Assembly (NCBI RefSeq): GCF_009870125.1
Contig: NC_046683.1
Span: forward strand, 44,779,869-44,843,868
Direction of reading: 5' to 3'
Origin: Drosophila pseudoobscura
Lineage: Eukaryota; Arthropoda; Insecta; Diptera; Drosophilidae
DNA: 64,000 bases
A program made the position numbers and the translations under genes. Positions within the stretch are counted from its first letter, which is position 1. Each line of letters opens with the position of its first letter. A model generated the notes under the pieces. That model saw only the letters and a program-made list of their open reading frames with translations. It made no database searches and was not told the DNA's origin. Shown piece by piece: positions 1 to 11,785 of this stretch.

Positions 1-1330
1 TGGGCGTTCTCTTTGGCTAGCAAATCGTCGCCGGCCACCACGGCGGCGGCGACGCTGGCAAAGTCATCGTCGTCCACCACATCGGCGGCAGTGATGACGT
101 TGTTGTTGTTCTCCTCCTAGAAAATACACAAAAGGGGGGGAGGGAGGGAGGGAGTGGGTTGTGGGGGGGTGTGGTCAGAGAGGGAGGGAGAGAGGGAGAG
201 AGAGAGAGAAGAGCGGAAGAAAGGAAAAGAAATATATGATGAAAAATCCATTTAAACAAAAAGTAAAATCGAATCACCAATGGATCGATCCGATATATAT
301 ATGTATATAGCAGTATGCATGATTGAGAATGTGTGGAATAGATATAGTTTTGGAAAACTTCTCTGATCTGTTCTTGGCGGATGTACATTTTCGACTTTCA
401 CCTCAACGGTGGCCAAATCGGACAGCAGGCTCTCGATCTCAAAGTTGCTCTCGGAGAAGCTGCGGAAGAGCTCGTCGGAGGAGTCGCTGCCGCATAGCGG
501 CTCCACCACCACATTGACGCTGCGTGCCGCCGATCCATTCAGTTCCCCGCCAACTCCACATCCAACTCCGATATTCGTAGAGCCTCCGATTCCGCCGATT
601 CCTACGCCCTGTTGCTGTTGATTGTTGGGATTGCCAGCCGATTGGATTGTGGGATTGATGCCTTCCGTTCCATTCACCGCTGAATCATCCTGGAAGTGAG
701 AGCATTTGGTGGCATTTTGAGAGAACGATTTCATAGGAAGTGTTTTTGGAATACAGGGAGTGGGAGTGGGAGTGGGGATGGGGTTTAAGCAAAGCATTCT
801 CCAAAGTGGATGGACTCCCAGAGATCGATATGTTTCTTCGGAGCTTCTGTGGTGATGGTCGAACAATGATTGTTGAATTTATTCATGGAAGCATGGAATG
901 TTGCAAATAGGACTTTTCTGGGACTTTTGTTGAGATTATTGGCGATTGGTTGTTGAAGATGTAGCTGCTGTAGATGCTGAATAGAGCTTGTGGGAATTGA
1001 TGAATATTAGATGAATAGGGATTCCGGATTGTGGAAATTGTTGAATATACATAGTTTGAAGTTGTTGATTAGTTGTTGAATAATTGGTGGATAATTCTTT
1101 CTCGAAATTGTTGAAAATATCGATGAAGTATTGTTGAATGTTTCATGAAGCTGTTGATTGGCTGAATTTAGTGTTACATCGCCCCCGATCAGGGATCTTT
1201 TAGGGTTGACTCCCCACGGGAGGGAATCTCGACATGTACTCACGGCTATGCATGTTGCCAGATCTAAGCCACCGACAAGACGACCATCGTTATCCGGACA
1301 CCAGAGCAGTGCATCGTCGATAAAGGGCAT
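1..1330 (-). CDS. Eip74EF: Eip74EF, isoform E74A, N-terminal exons (gene continues past the left edge)
   Basis: This is the ecdysone-induced ETS transcription factor E74, a primary-response gene of moulting and metamorphosis that acts in the nucleus. The exons read on the minus strand are 1330-1244, 689-387 and 116-1, all in phase 0. The product begins MPFIDDALLWCPDNDG, the E74A-specific start. It continues through an N-rich and G-rich stretch, the acidic SDSSDELFRSFSESNFEIE region and a VKVEN motif, then EENNNN followed by an acidic/alanine segment. Splice borders are GCC/GTGAGT, TTCCAG/GATGAT, AAT/GTACAT and TTCTAG/GAGGAG. An alternative donor GAG/GTGAAAG would drop VKVEN; I prefer the longer exon because E74A is known to carry it. 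The C-terminal ETS DNA-binding domain, shared with E74B, lies outside the window. The start codon follows a spliced leader that contains short upstream ORFs. Confidence 0.93.
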
Positions 1331-1611
1331 CGCTGATAGGGCAAAGCCTGCACTGCAAATGCTGTTCACTGCCAGCGTGTAGCCGTTTCCTGAATACCCT
1401 TGCCAGTCGCGAAAATTCTGCTCAATCTTGACGGCACCCAGGTCCAGGGTCTCCTCGTGGCTTGCCTTGAAAATGTTTCCTCCTTTTGTTGGCTTCGCTC
1501 TGGAAGCCTTCTTTTCTTTGATAATTTTATAAATATATAATTGATTCTTCACAATAAACCTCCTCCCGTTTCTATCACACTTTTTCAAAAAACGCTTTTC
1601 TCTCTGTCTCT

Positions 1612-1629
1612 TCAAAAAAGATTTTTCAT
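1612..1629 (-). promoter_or_regulatory. Upstream ORF in E74A leader (5 codons plus stop)
   Basis: ATG at 1629 followed by AAA AAT CTT TTT TGA, 283 bases before the E74A start codon. Short leader ORFs of this kind are a known trait of E74A mRNA. Their effect on translation here is inferred. Confidence 0.4.
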
Positions 1630-1740
1630 AAGATTTTTTCTGTTTTTGGAAATTTCGTTGTAGGCACTTTTTATAAGACGGTTTTGGTTTTTGGTTTTTA
1701 CAAAAAAAATTTGTATAAAATTTTGCTTAGATTTTTAGTC

Positions 1741-1749
1741 TTAGTTCAT
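1741..1749 (-). promoter_or_regulatory. Minimal upstream ORF in E74A leader (Met-Asn-stop)
   Basis: ATG AAC TAA on the minus strand within the predicted leader exon. A two-codon ORF is close to the minimal start-stop element known in some Drosophila leaders. Function is not shown. Confidence 0.35.
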
Positions 1750-1996
1750 GTGATTTTTTGTTGTATTTTTTGGACGCAAGAACGCAATTTACAAATTGGT
1801 GAAATATTCTTTCTCCCCTTTCCGTTTACTAGGCGTATACTTGATTTTTGATTTTGTTGAAATTTTTCTGTAAAAGTTTTTGATTTGTTTTTTGGTTGCA
1901 CACAAAAGTGTAAAAACGTTTAAAGAGTTCTTTTTTCAGTGTGTATAAATATAGTTTTGTTTGATTTTAATAATATTTTGGCTTTATTTTCGGAGT

Positions 1997-4900
1997 CTGG
2001 AAAGAAAAGGAAAATGGGAAATAAATAAATGATAATTGATTTGTTATGGAAAATAAGTATAAATAGTCGCATCGCCATCCCCAACCTGCCCTACAACTTC
2101 CCCTTTCTGTCGCGTCAAGACTAGCCATTGGAATTGAAAGTCAATCTGCAATTGAAACATTTTAATTTCAAATTGCATTTGCATTTGAATTTCTTTTGGG
2201 GGAATTCCAGCCCAGCCCAGCCCGGCCCAACCCAACCCCACAGCAGCCCATCAGCAGCCCATGGGCCATCGAAATTTGCATCTGCAACAATGCCGCATCA
2301 TCGTGCATCCATTAAAATATATCTATGCACAATACTATAGCTATACGAGTGTATGCATATGTACGAGTAGGTACGAAAGACCGCCGAAAGACAAGAAGAG
2401 GCTGAAAAATATAGAAAGTCGTCTTGTTGCATTGTTTCAATTTTTGTAGTGGCTGCGGCTTCCGGTTATAACTAATTTTCTTTTGAATCAAAGCTGTGCT
2501 CTGCTCCCTCCCCGGCCCCTGTTCGGTTTTTGTTTGTGTTTAAAGTTCAATAACATTAGAAATTGCGAATTACAACATAAAAGCAAGAGCGGAAAGAAAA
2601 CTCTGCAACGACTGCAACACCAACACGACAGCTGCATCCCGAACGGGGGGTGTGGGGGGACGGCAAGAAAACGCTCAACAAAGACGTACCACGCAAAAAA
2701 TGTTGTGGTAAAACTTTAACTGAAAAAAAAAGCTGAAAAACAGAAAAAAAACCAAAATAGAAACAAAACAAAAATACAAACAAAAAATCAAGCAGAAGCA
2801 AAGCTGGAAAAATGCTTTTTACATAACATGTTACTGAACCGCTTGCACACACCAACACCAACACCAAAACACCAATAGCTACACCAACAAATACACCAAT
2901 ACCAACACCAACTAGTTTTGCACTCGCCAAATTCATTACAAGTGAAAGTCCAACAACAACAACAACAACTGCAGCAACAGTGCAACAGCAACCAGCAGCA
3001 ACCAACAACAACAACAACAACAGCAACAACAGCAACATTCAACAACAACTTGCATTCACAGCGCAAAAAGTTCGTTAACATTGAACTACACTACGAAGCA
3101 AACGAGGCGTAATACGAAAGAGAAAAATGTGCATACACTGGAAGACAAAAGAAGTAAGTGTCGATTGACATCGATTGGAAATATCATACATACATATATT
3201 CCTAGTCATTTGGATGATGGCCTCTACCAAGAAAGTCAGTATTACAAATATGAAACGTAATAAATAATTACTGAATAATCCAATTTTAAGCAGCAGAAAG
3301 AAAGTGGTGATATTTATTACAGGATTTAGAATTATTATATCCATACAAAATTATATGGAAATTTGTTTTATTTATTTAATTTATTGAAGTGTTTTGAGTT
3401 TTGAGTGCTGGAATTTTCTGTGTATTGTTTTTTTTCAGTGTAATGAAAAATTACAGCAGAAAACTTGAAAGCGCAATGGCAACAACAACATTTGCAGGCA
3501 AGCGTTAGCTGAAAAAAAATATTGAAAGATGTAGAGGAAAGAGAGGAGAAGAAAGACACAAAGAGGAGAGCCAGAGCGAGGAAGAGTTCGCTTCGACAGT
3601 CCACAGAGCAACATTAGGAATTAGGAACAGAATTAGAGGATGTTGCGCTAGCAAAAACAGGAAGAACATCAGCAGCAAGGGCAGCAATACGAAGAAACAT
3701 CTTTAGAGTGGATCGCAGTTCAACAATAGAAACATCACAGATGGAACAACAATATCATCAATGGCAGAACACGAACAAAACACGAGCCAAACATGAAGCA
3801 CAAAAGCATGAAGTTTCCTAACAGCAATATAGAAGAGGGAAGGGAGGGCAACAGCATAGACATTAGAAACTGCAGCAGCACCAGAAGCAACGCAAGGAGT
3901 AAGAGAATTACTACGAACAACAACAACAACAACAGCAGCAGAAGAGAATTTTATTACTTTCAACAGCAACATCATAAGACAGATCCAATGCTCCGACTTA
4001 TAGACTCCCTGCATCGGCCCTGCATCGGTGGTAAGGGTGTGGTGTGGTGTGGTGTGCGGGGAAGATGGGAAGAACAAAGTCAAAGCATAATCAAAATACC
4101 CTCTGGGAAGGGTATACTGTCAGACGACACGACCAATAGAGACTACGACTGGAAAATCCGAGTACATTGAACAGCAGAGCACCAGCACCAGTCCGAGAGC
4201 AACAACTTCAAGCACAGACATTACAGCATTGCGCTGCCTGGCACCCGCGTCATCCACAGCAACAACATCAACATCAACATCTCTTCTTCTCTCTCTCTCT
4301 CTATCTCCCTGTCTTTCCATCTCTCTCCTTCTCTAGTGATTTTCTTTTGGTTTTTCCATGGCATGCACAGCCATCGTTCAAGTTGCTGTTGCTGCTGCTG
4401 CTGTTATGATGCGCATGCGCGGCGGAAAACTCGTTTTTCATTATTCAATACAAGCAGCAGCTGCCCTGCCTGCCCCTGCCCCTGCCCCTGCCACAAGCCC
4501 CATGCCCATGCCCATGCCACTGCCACTGCCGCTGCTGTTGCAACTATTTCACTTTCCAGCCACAAACTGCAAGTTCAAGCGAAAGAAAGAAAACTTGAAA
4601 GAGAAAAAAACGAGCGAGAAAGGAAAAGCAAATGGAAAACCCGCAGCTTCTGCTGCTGCGCGGCATCTGTGGCGCCAAGTTTTGCCATTTGTTGCCGCCT
4701 CGCGCCCTCCTCGGATCTGCGAACGCTGCAGGCGGAATTATAATTAGACATTTGGCCGCTCAACATTTATGCAAAATATTGGTTGCCCCGTTCCGCCCGT
4801 TGTTCATTCCCCTTCCCTCCCCTCCTCTTTCACATTTCTCCAGGGCTGCTGCCGTTGCTGCTGCTTCCACTAATCACAGAGCCACAGTGCGTATACGCAA

Positions 4901-5431
4901 TCTCTGATTAACTCGGCAATTTCCAGCCTCAGCCACAGCCCCTGACGACATGTGTAGTTAGTCGAGAATCTAGAGAGCGGAGTGGAGCGGAGTGGAGCGG
5001 AGCCCACTTCCTGGTTTCTTTCCCCCGTTCGAGCGAGAGTGGCTAGCAATGAGAATTGTCGATTCTCGATTCTCGATTCTCGATTTGGGTGCGGTCTTTC
5101 GATCGGGGAGTGCGGCATTCGCTATATATTGCAGTAGAGCGTGTGTTCCAGAGTGCGGCAGTGTGTGGGGGGTTCGTTTTCTGTGCGAAAGTTGACAATT
5201 TTTTCCGTGGAGAGTGGCTGACCTTATGAGCTTATGGAATGTTTTGGGCACACCAATCAGGCTTAGATTTATTGAGAGCTCTATTGATTCTATGCTTCTC
5301 TACTTCCTCCCCAAAAGAAACCCACATCAAACGGATAAAACTGTATTTATGAAATGGCTGAGGAAATTTATTTTGCGGATTTTCCATTTCTTGTTTTTGT
5401 TTTTGTTTTTTTTATGAATTTCTTTACTTAC
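1997..5431 (-). other. Predicted E74A leader intron, low-complexity DNA
   Basis: No coding sequence is supported here. It holds CAA/CAG-rich runs (about 2949-3045 and 3900-3960), a CCAGC/CCCAG run near 2208-2236 and a pyrimidine tract near 4280-4330. On the plus strand 2.5-3.15 kb is A-rich and ends in a good donor (AAGAA/GTAAGT at 3153), which could mark an antisense transcript exon. I could not find a partner exon. Confidence 0.35.
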
Positions 5432-5900
5432 CTTTCGCTTTTATTGTTTCTGGTGTTTCTGGTGTTTCTGGTGTTTGTCCTCCCGCGAACCTCTCAGATT
5501 CCTTGTAAATCTGTGAATATATATATTTTTTGTTGATTGTTGCACGTTTTGGCCGCTCAAATCGTTGCTGAATGTTGCTGCTTCTCCTCTTAGATCTGGT
5601 GTGTATATATTTGTTTATAACTATTATATATAAACTTTAATTTTGATTGTTTTTGTTTGCTTTTGTGTATATTTCGTTTGTATATTGAACTAAGTTTGGA
5701 TTCGATTAATGTTGATATTATCATCCATAAGGCAGTGTAAAGTTATCAAAAGGCCGATGTTCACCGATTCGTTGGGTTGCACACCCACCGCGGTGGTGTT
5801 GCCACTTGTTGCAGTTGCACCTGCAGCAGATGTTGGTATTGTATTTGCTTGGCAGCGCACTCGGGCGCATTTTAGTTTGTCTTCCGATCGATTTCGTTGT
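5432..5900 (-). other. Eip74EF: Probable upstream 5' leader exon of E74A (5' end not defined)
   Basis: The minus strand is A-rich and ends in a strong donor (GCGAAAG/GTAAGT, exon end at 5432), preceded by three copies of a CACCAGAAA-like 9-mer. It could splice to the acceptor at 1997. A 12-codon upstream ORF lies at 5728-5690. TATA-like sequences occur near 5613-5640, but no TATA plus initiator pair has correct spacing, so the transcription start is not assigned and 5900 is only a working limit. Confidence 0.35.
5690..5728 (-). promoter_or_regulatory. Upstream ORF in the first E74A leader exon (12 codons)
   Basis: ATG at 5728 opens 12 codons and ends with TAG at 5690-5692, inside the A-rich segment that precedes the donor at 5432. 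It counts only if the leader exon prediction is right. Confidence 0.25.
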
Positions 5901-7161
5901 GTTATGGGTCACAGATACGCGAAGAACTTGATGATTGATTGGTTGGGATTGATTGTTGTTGTTGTTGTTGCTGTTGCTGTTGGTGGTGGGGGTGGTGTTG
6001 GTGGTGGGGAAGCCAGAGCAGGAGCAGGAGCTGTCTCTCGGCAGGGACTCGATTCGATCGATTTTATCTTACAGCGTATGCGATAGATGTACAGAGTTTT
6101 AGTGGCATTGGCATTGGCATTGGCGTTGCCCAAATTTGCATCAGTTCCCAGTTTGCTGCTTGGGGCACGCATTTATGGGGCTGGCAGCTCCGCTGGGGCA
6201 TTGGAGGGTTTGGGGGTGCGGATTCCTCCTCTCTCTCTCCCTCTCTCTCCCTCGCTCTCGCTCTCTCTGTTGCGTCTATGTCGGCTTGCTGTGCGGCCTC
6301 TGCAAGTAGAATCGCAGACACGAAAGAAATAGAGAAACCAATCAATAAATATGAAATAGCCATTAATTTGCTGCATAAGTTTGAATTGTTTAAAAAAGAT
6401 TCGAGTGACACTGACGGGAACCGGTTGACGCTTGACCGCACCGCAGCAGCAGCAGCAGCAGCCACTGGCAAAGATTCGACACGACACGACACGATTCGAT
6501 CTGCTGATGGCCAACGGACGGATGGTGCTGTTCCCGTTAACATTTTGTGGTGCAGATCATAAATTCTCTGCCAAAATGTTTATTGGCCAACAAATTATTG
6601 GCTATCTGGCCGACAGTACACTATGCGATGGCCAAGGGTAGTGTGGGCAGTCTTGAAAGGGTTTCTTTGATCGAATCCAAGCTTGGCACTTCGGAGTTTT
6701 TATGCGAATTTTACAATGAAGTCCTTCATTGAGGCTACATCGATGATCCCTTTTTTTAATCTGCTTTCCAGAACAGCCCCAGAGGCATACCCCCGAATGC
6801 CTCCCGAATCTGCATAGAATTTGAGCTAAATTTCGACAAAATACAACAAAACAAAAGCAACAACAGCACATTGAGAGAACAAAGCTTTTGATGCCTGCAA
6901 ATCATGGAAGAGGAAAGCTTTTTGCTATGCAAAATGCGTTAGAAAGAGAGAGAGAGTGACGGCGAGAGAGAGCAAAACTATCAAAGTGGGGGGCAAAACG
7001 GCAGGTGGGAAGACAGACAGACAGAGAGAGAGACGGAGACAGAGAGAAGCCAAGTGCGCCGGCCTCTTTGACTTTTTGCTCTCTCTCTCTCTCGCTCTCA
7101 TTTACTGCGTAAATATGATTGTTGTTGTTGTTGCTGATAGCCGACTGAATAAGTGAGCATT

Positions 7162-7183
7162 TGTGTGTGTGTGTGTGTGTGTG
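7162..7183. repeat. (TG)n microsatellite
   Basis: About 11 uninterrupted TG units. Confidence 0.95.
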
Positions 7184-7318
7184 GTGACCTTCTCACACTG
7201 TCATGGCTAACTAACGTATAAAAATTGTAGAAAAAATAAAAGCTTTCGGTTTTATAATTTGTATGCAGCTCCCAATGCGTGTCGATGTCGGTGTCTATTT
7301 CTATATCTATGTATTCCT

Positions 7319-7343
7319 GTGTGTGTGTGTGTGTGTGTGTGTG
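7319..7343. repeat. (GT)n microsatellite
   Basis: About 12 GT units, followed 30 bases later by a CAA trinucleotide run (7373-7396). Confidence 0.95.
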
Positions 7344-10229
7344 AAGAACATAACCGAGTCGTGCTTAAATCCCAACAACAACAACAACAACAACAATATG
7401 ATATTTCATTGAACAAAATATTATTAACGTTCCCCAAGCTCAAGATCGTTAGTTTGTTTTTTTCTTTTTTGTTGGTGTGTTGTTGTTGTTGTTGTTTTCG
7501 TCGTGGATAAAGTTAATAATTTTATTTGGTTTTGTTCGCTATAAAAGTCACAGCACAAAAGTCAAGTCGAGTCATTTTTAGCGTTTTTATCTTTTATTTA
7601 TTTATTCATTTAGAGAGACACTTCCGATTTGGACGCAGAAAAAGCTTTAAATTGCAATCAACATAAAAATGAACTTCTTTAAAAAATCAAAGTGGATTTC
7701 TGGGCCAAGTTTTTCAAGGTCAAGCCACGAAATTAATGGAGAATTTTCCAAAATTAAGTCAGGAAACTCCGTTGAAGTAAAATTCTTGAACAATTCCCTT
7801 AGATCCCTTTCATGATTTCTCCTTGATTCTGAAGCTACAACAAACGTTTAAGAAGCGCATTAAACTTAGTCACAATTTAGCAAGTCGGCAAATTTTAACC
7901 TTAGTTTTTTTGTTTTTGTTTTCTTTCTGTTGTAACCACAAAATGAAAAAAAGCTTAGTAACCTTCTTCTTCTCTGCTTCTTCTTCTTCTTCTGTTTCTG
8001 TTTCTGCTTTTGCTTCTTCTTTCCTCCGTTGTTTCTGTTTTTGTTGCTGTTGCGTGTTGCTGTGTTTCCGATTCAAGTTTAAGGTCAGCAGAGCTTTAGC
8101 TTTCGGGGTCTAGACAGTCGCTAATGCCGCACTAATGTCTGTGGGGTGTAGGGTATATTGTTGTTGGCTTTACAGGTAGCTGTATCACTCCCCTCCGCCT
8201 CTCCGCCCCTCCTCCTGCTCACCCTCTGACCAAGGGCGTAGCGAATATTGTTGTAATTGTGTATGCGTCTCGTCTCGTCTCTCTCGTCTCTCCCCCTCTC
8301 TCTCATCATGCCTGTGTTTCCATCTCTTTCTATGCTGTACGTGAAAATGAACGTATTTATTTATATACATATTTAAAAGATACATTTGTTATGCTTTATT
8401 TCTGTTTTCTATGCAATTGGCATAATTTCAGTTAACGTCTGGCCGCTGTCTGGCTGTCTGGCTGTCTAGGCTCCATTTTCAACGGTCCACGTATGTGGAA
8501 AGAAGTCGTTTAATAGGTTAAAAGATCTCTAAACTACATACGTATACATATACACCTCATTATCTGTGACTAATCGGAAAACACACTGAGCATTTGTCAG
8601 GGATGGGTGACAGGAGATAAATAAAACAAAGGGTATATGCACGTTGAAAGGGTAGAAAACAAAGGTGTATCAGAGGTAAAAGGTTTTTACTGAAAATTAT
8701 ATGAATGAGCGATCAAATTTATAAGGCAGAATCCACCTGTGTCCATGCCTTCCCACCATATTACCCATACGCCACGTAAGGCTTCCAAATATTCAATTTA
8801 AAGAAGTTTGTTAATTGATTGGGCATTGTGTTTTTTATGCTTGTGTGTTTTGGGGGGCTGGAAAATGCCCTTAAAAGCCATTACCAAATTATCATCATGT
8901 GGAACGCAGCATTGGAGAATCGCTGCGGCCACACGCGGCGTATGCGTATTATTTGTGTGTAACTTCTGTTTCGAGGCAGAGAACCATTGTTACGGCAGAG
9001 AACCAACCTCCCCGGCGAAGGTTAGCCCATGGGAAATCAATGACCTTGAGACACTATAATATAATCAATATTCAAATTCTTGGAAAAGCACACACACACA
9101 CACACACAAATGAAATATAACATTTTGAAACATTTTAAGAATGCATTCTAATTAAACTAATGAAATTAAGATAAACATAAGCAGACGCCGACAGCAACGA
9201 CAGCGGCAGCGGCAGCGACGAAAACATGTTGAATGGAAAAATTATTCTGTAGCTGCCATAAAAAGTGCGATCAAGAAATGGCAGACACACGAGACACATC
9301 CATTATGCATAATGGATAATGGATGGTGGATGGTGGATGGTGGATAGAGGAGATGGAAACAGTGGCTAGCGGATAGGCGATAGGGGATTAGGAAGGTGGG
9401 GCAGCAGAGGCAGCAGAGAGACCCCTGCCATAGCGAGATGTCGTCTGATCTGGCTGCCCCACTCACTGGGCCCCCATTGTTCTTGGCTAAACTGTAAATG
9501 CAGAGGAAAAACAAGGAGATGAAAGCTGGCTAGCGGATGAAACGACTCTGAAATTACCCTGTAAAGCATACAAAGCTGAGTATATTCCCTGTGAAGGATG
9601 TGCAGGTATGATTTTGAAATTTAATGCCAATTGAAGAGGTTAGAACGTCTGTAACAGTTCCTGATTCCCTCTCCTCCCGCGTATACCAGAGAGCATAGCC
9701 CCATTTCCCTGAAATTACAGGGTACAACAATAGCAGGGGGCGAAAATTGGTTGCACATCTTGCTGCGAAAATTGATGTGCCTCTACTAAGTACGTGGTGC
9801 CCCAGGCCCCCACTGCATGTGTGCGCTTCTGTGTGCCATGTGCGCTTGCTCGTGTGTGTGTGTGTGTGTGTGCTGGTGTGTATTAAATACGCAACCTTCA
9901 AAAAAGTCTAACAAAGCAAACTTGTTCAATAGTCATATGCGTATCAGGAAGTCAACATTTCAAGGATTGACTCATTGAAAAAGTCGAATGCGACGACGAC
10001 GACGACGACAGCGACGGCAACAAAAACAAGTTAGACGCTCTCGCACGCACACACACAGGCGCGTACGTCTCACACACCCATGCAGAGGCAACATTAGACG
10101 AAAAACTTGTGCAAAAGCGCGCCCGGCAAAAATGCAATGCAAAACAACACAAGAACAACAACAACAACTTGAGCGAAGAAGAAAGACGAAACAACAATTC
10201 ATTTACAGTAAAGCACACACACACAACGG

Positions 10230-10253
10230 GAGAGAGAGAGAGAGAGAGAGAGC
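10230..10253. repeat. (GA)n microsatellite
   Basis: A GA run followed by GGGAGC-type degenerate units. Potential GAGA-factor or CLAMP binding DNA by motif only. Confidence 0.9.
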
Positions 10254-11504
10254 GGGAGCGGGAGCGGGAGAGAGAGATCACTTGCAATTGCAGCAGTGCA
10301 CTCCCTCTCTCGATCTCTCTCATCAATGTTTGAGCGAGAGCTTTTGCATGCCACTGTATGTGCATGTGGGTATGCTGCGCTCACCCTTTACCGTTTACTC
10401 TTAGCTCAGTCGGCTCTGCTCTCTTTAGATTTCCCGCCGGCCGAAGAGCACAAAGAGCACAAATGTGGCTCTCTTTAGGCTGTCGCTCTGCTTGCATTCA
10501 AATTGTTTAACGCCAAAAGTGCAAATACCGCAAAATTATGGCATGGGAGAGTTTACTGGTTGTTGTTGTTGCCGCTGCTGCTGCTGCTGGAAATTTTACT
10601 TTTCATTGTGCGAAATTACTCATAAATATTAAGAGTTCACAATTTGTGAGGTAATTTCGGACTAAAAATGGACGGCGGGGGAGGCAACTGGCAGGAAACT
10701 GGAAGCTGAAAATGGAGGGACAATAACCCAACCGGGGGGTTATCTGTTTCAAGAAACTCCCACAAATTCTCAGATATTTTACGTTTTATGTGTAACACAT
10801 AATTTATTTATAATTATGTATTTATTATATTTCCACCAAATATAATTAATATTTACGCCCAATAAAATGTGTACTCAAAATTTGAGTAACTACAATGTGT
10901 TCTGGTGCTTCAGTTATTAGTAATTCTCTTGAATTGATTGCCATCAAGTTGACTGGGAAATATTCCCCAATGAGCGAAAAATCCTTCAGCATTAAGCTCA
11001 TCCCTGACCTCACTAAAGCGTTCAAAGGCCTGAATTCGCAAAAGCGAATCCGCTTCCGAAGCGAAACCTTCACTCCCCACTTCACTGGCAGCGCAGGTTC
11101 AATGCTCAGTCCCAAGGCACTAACCTGGCCAAAAACAAAACAAAACTGTGGCCTCAACCCCGCGCTACACTTCTGTCCAAAACGATTAACTCCTACTCCT
11201 TCACGCACCTCACCGCACCGCACCGCACCGCATCACAGAAAATAAAACATGAAACAAAAGACAAAAGACAAAACCGAAACCGAAATCGAAATCGAAAGAG
11301 CTTTTCAGGCTTCAGACTTCAATTGAAATTCGGTGTCGCTGCCACTGCCACTGCCACGGCTGTCGTCGCTACTGTCGACGTCGCTGTCGATCGCGCACAC
11401 ACAGTGGAAGGAAGGTCGTTGCATTTAAGAGTTTAATGACCAAGGAAACGCTGCCGAAATATGAAACAAAAGCGAAAGAGAGCAGCAGCGACTGCGTGTA
11501 AACT

Positions 11505-11527
11505 GCAGCAGCAGCAGCAGCAGCAGC
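11505..11527. repeat. (CAG)n microsatellite
   Basis: Seven CAG units in non-coding DNA. Confidence 0.9.
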
Positions 11528-11750
11528 GCCCACAACTTACTTACGCCTCCAGCGTGCACCCCCCCGCCGTACCACACCGCACCGCACCGCACTCCTTTCA
11601 TGGCAACAACACTTGAGAAAGGTCAACGAACAACATTGCCTCGTCGGTCAAAAGCAGAGTTCACACGAACACTCACAGCCAGAGAAAGAGAGAGATGGAG
11701 AGAGAGAGAGAGAGATGGATGAAGCATGGCAGAGGAAGACAGAGATAGAG

Positions 11751-11754
<4 letters not shown>

Positions 11755-11782
<28 letters not shown>
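11755..11782. repeat. (GA)n microsatellite
   Basis: About 14 GA units, with more GA-rich sequence at 11690-11716. Confidence 0.95.

Positions 11783-11785
<3 letters not shown>

Larger units (their letters stand above)
1331..1996 (-). other. Eip74EF: E74A 5' leader, exon joined to the start codon
   Basis: On the minus strand this 666-base stretch is A-rich like a Drosophila 5'UTR. It is bounded upstream by an excellent acceptor (a pyrimidine tract ending TTTCCAG, at 1997-1998) and runs uninterrupted to the E74A ATG at 1330. It contains only two upstream ATGs, both opening very short ORFs. D. melanogaster E74A is known to have a long leader with many small upstream ORFs. The exon border is predicted from splice consensus, not from RNA. 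Confidence 0.55.

Noticed and set aside
1007-1615. Longer N-terminal extension of E74A upstream of the ATG at 1330
   Set aside because: The frame is open to about 1615, but E74A proteins start at MPFIDD. The upstream part is A-rich leader, and no E74A-like residues precede the Met.
6087-6543. Several overlapping ORFs of 80-160 codons near 6.1-6.5 kb
   Set aside because: They come from GGCATT, CTCTCT and GCA repeats and lack any conserved composition.
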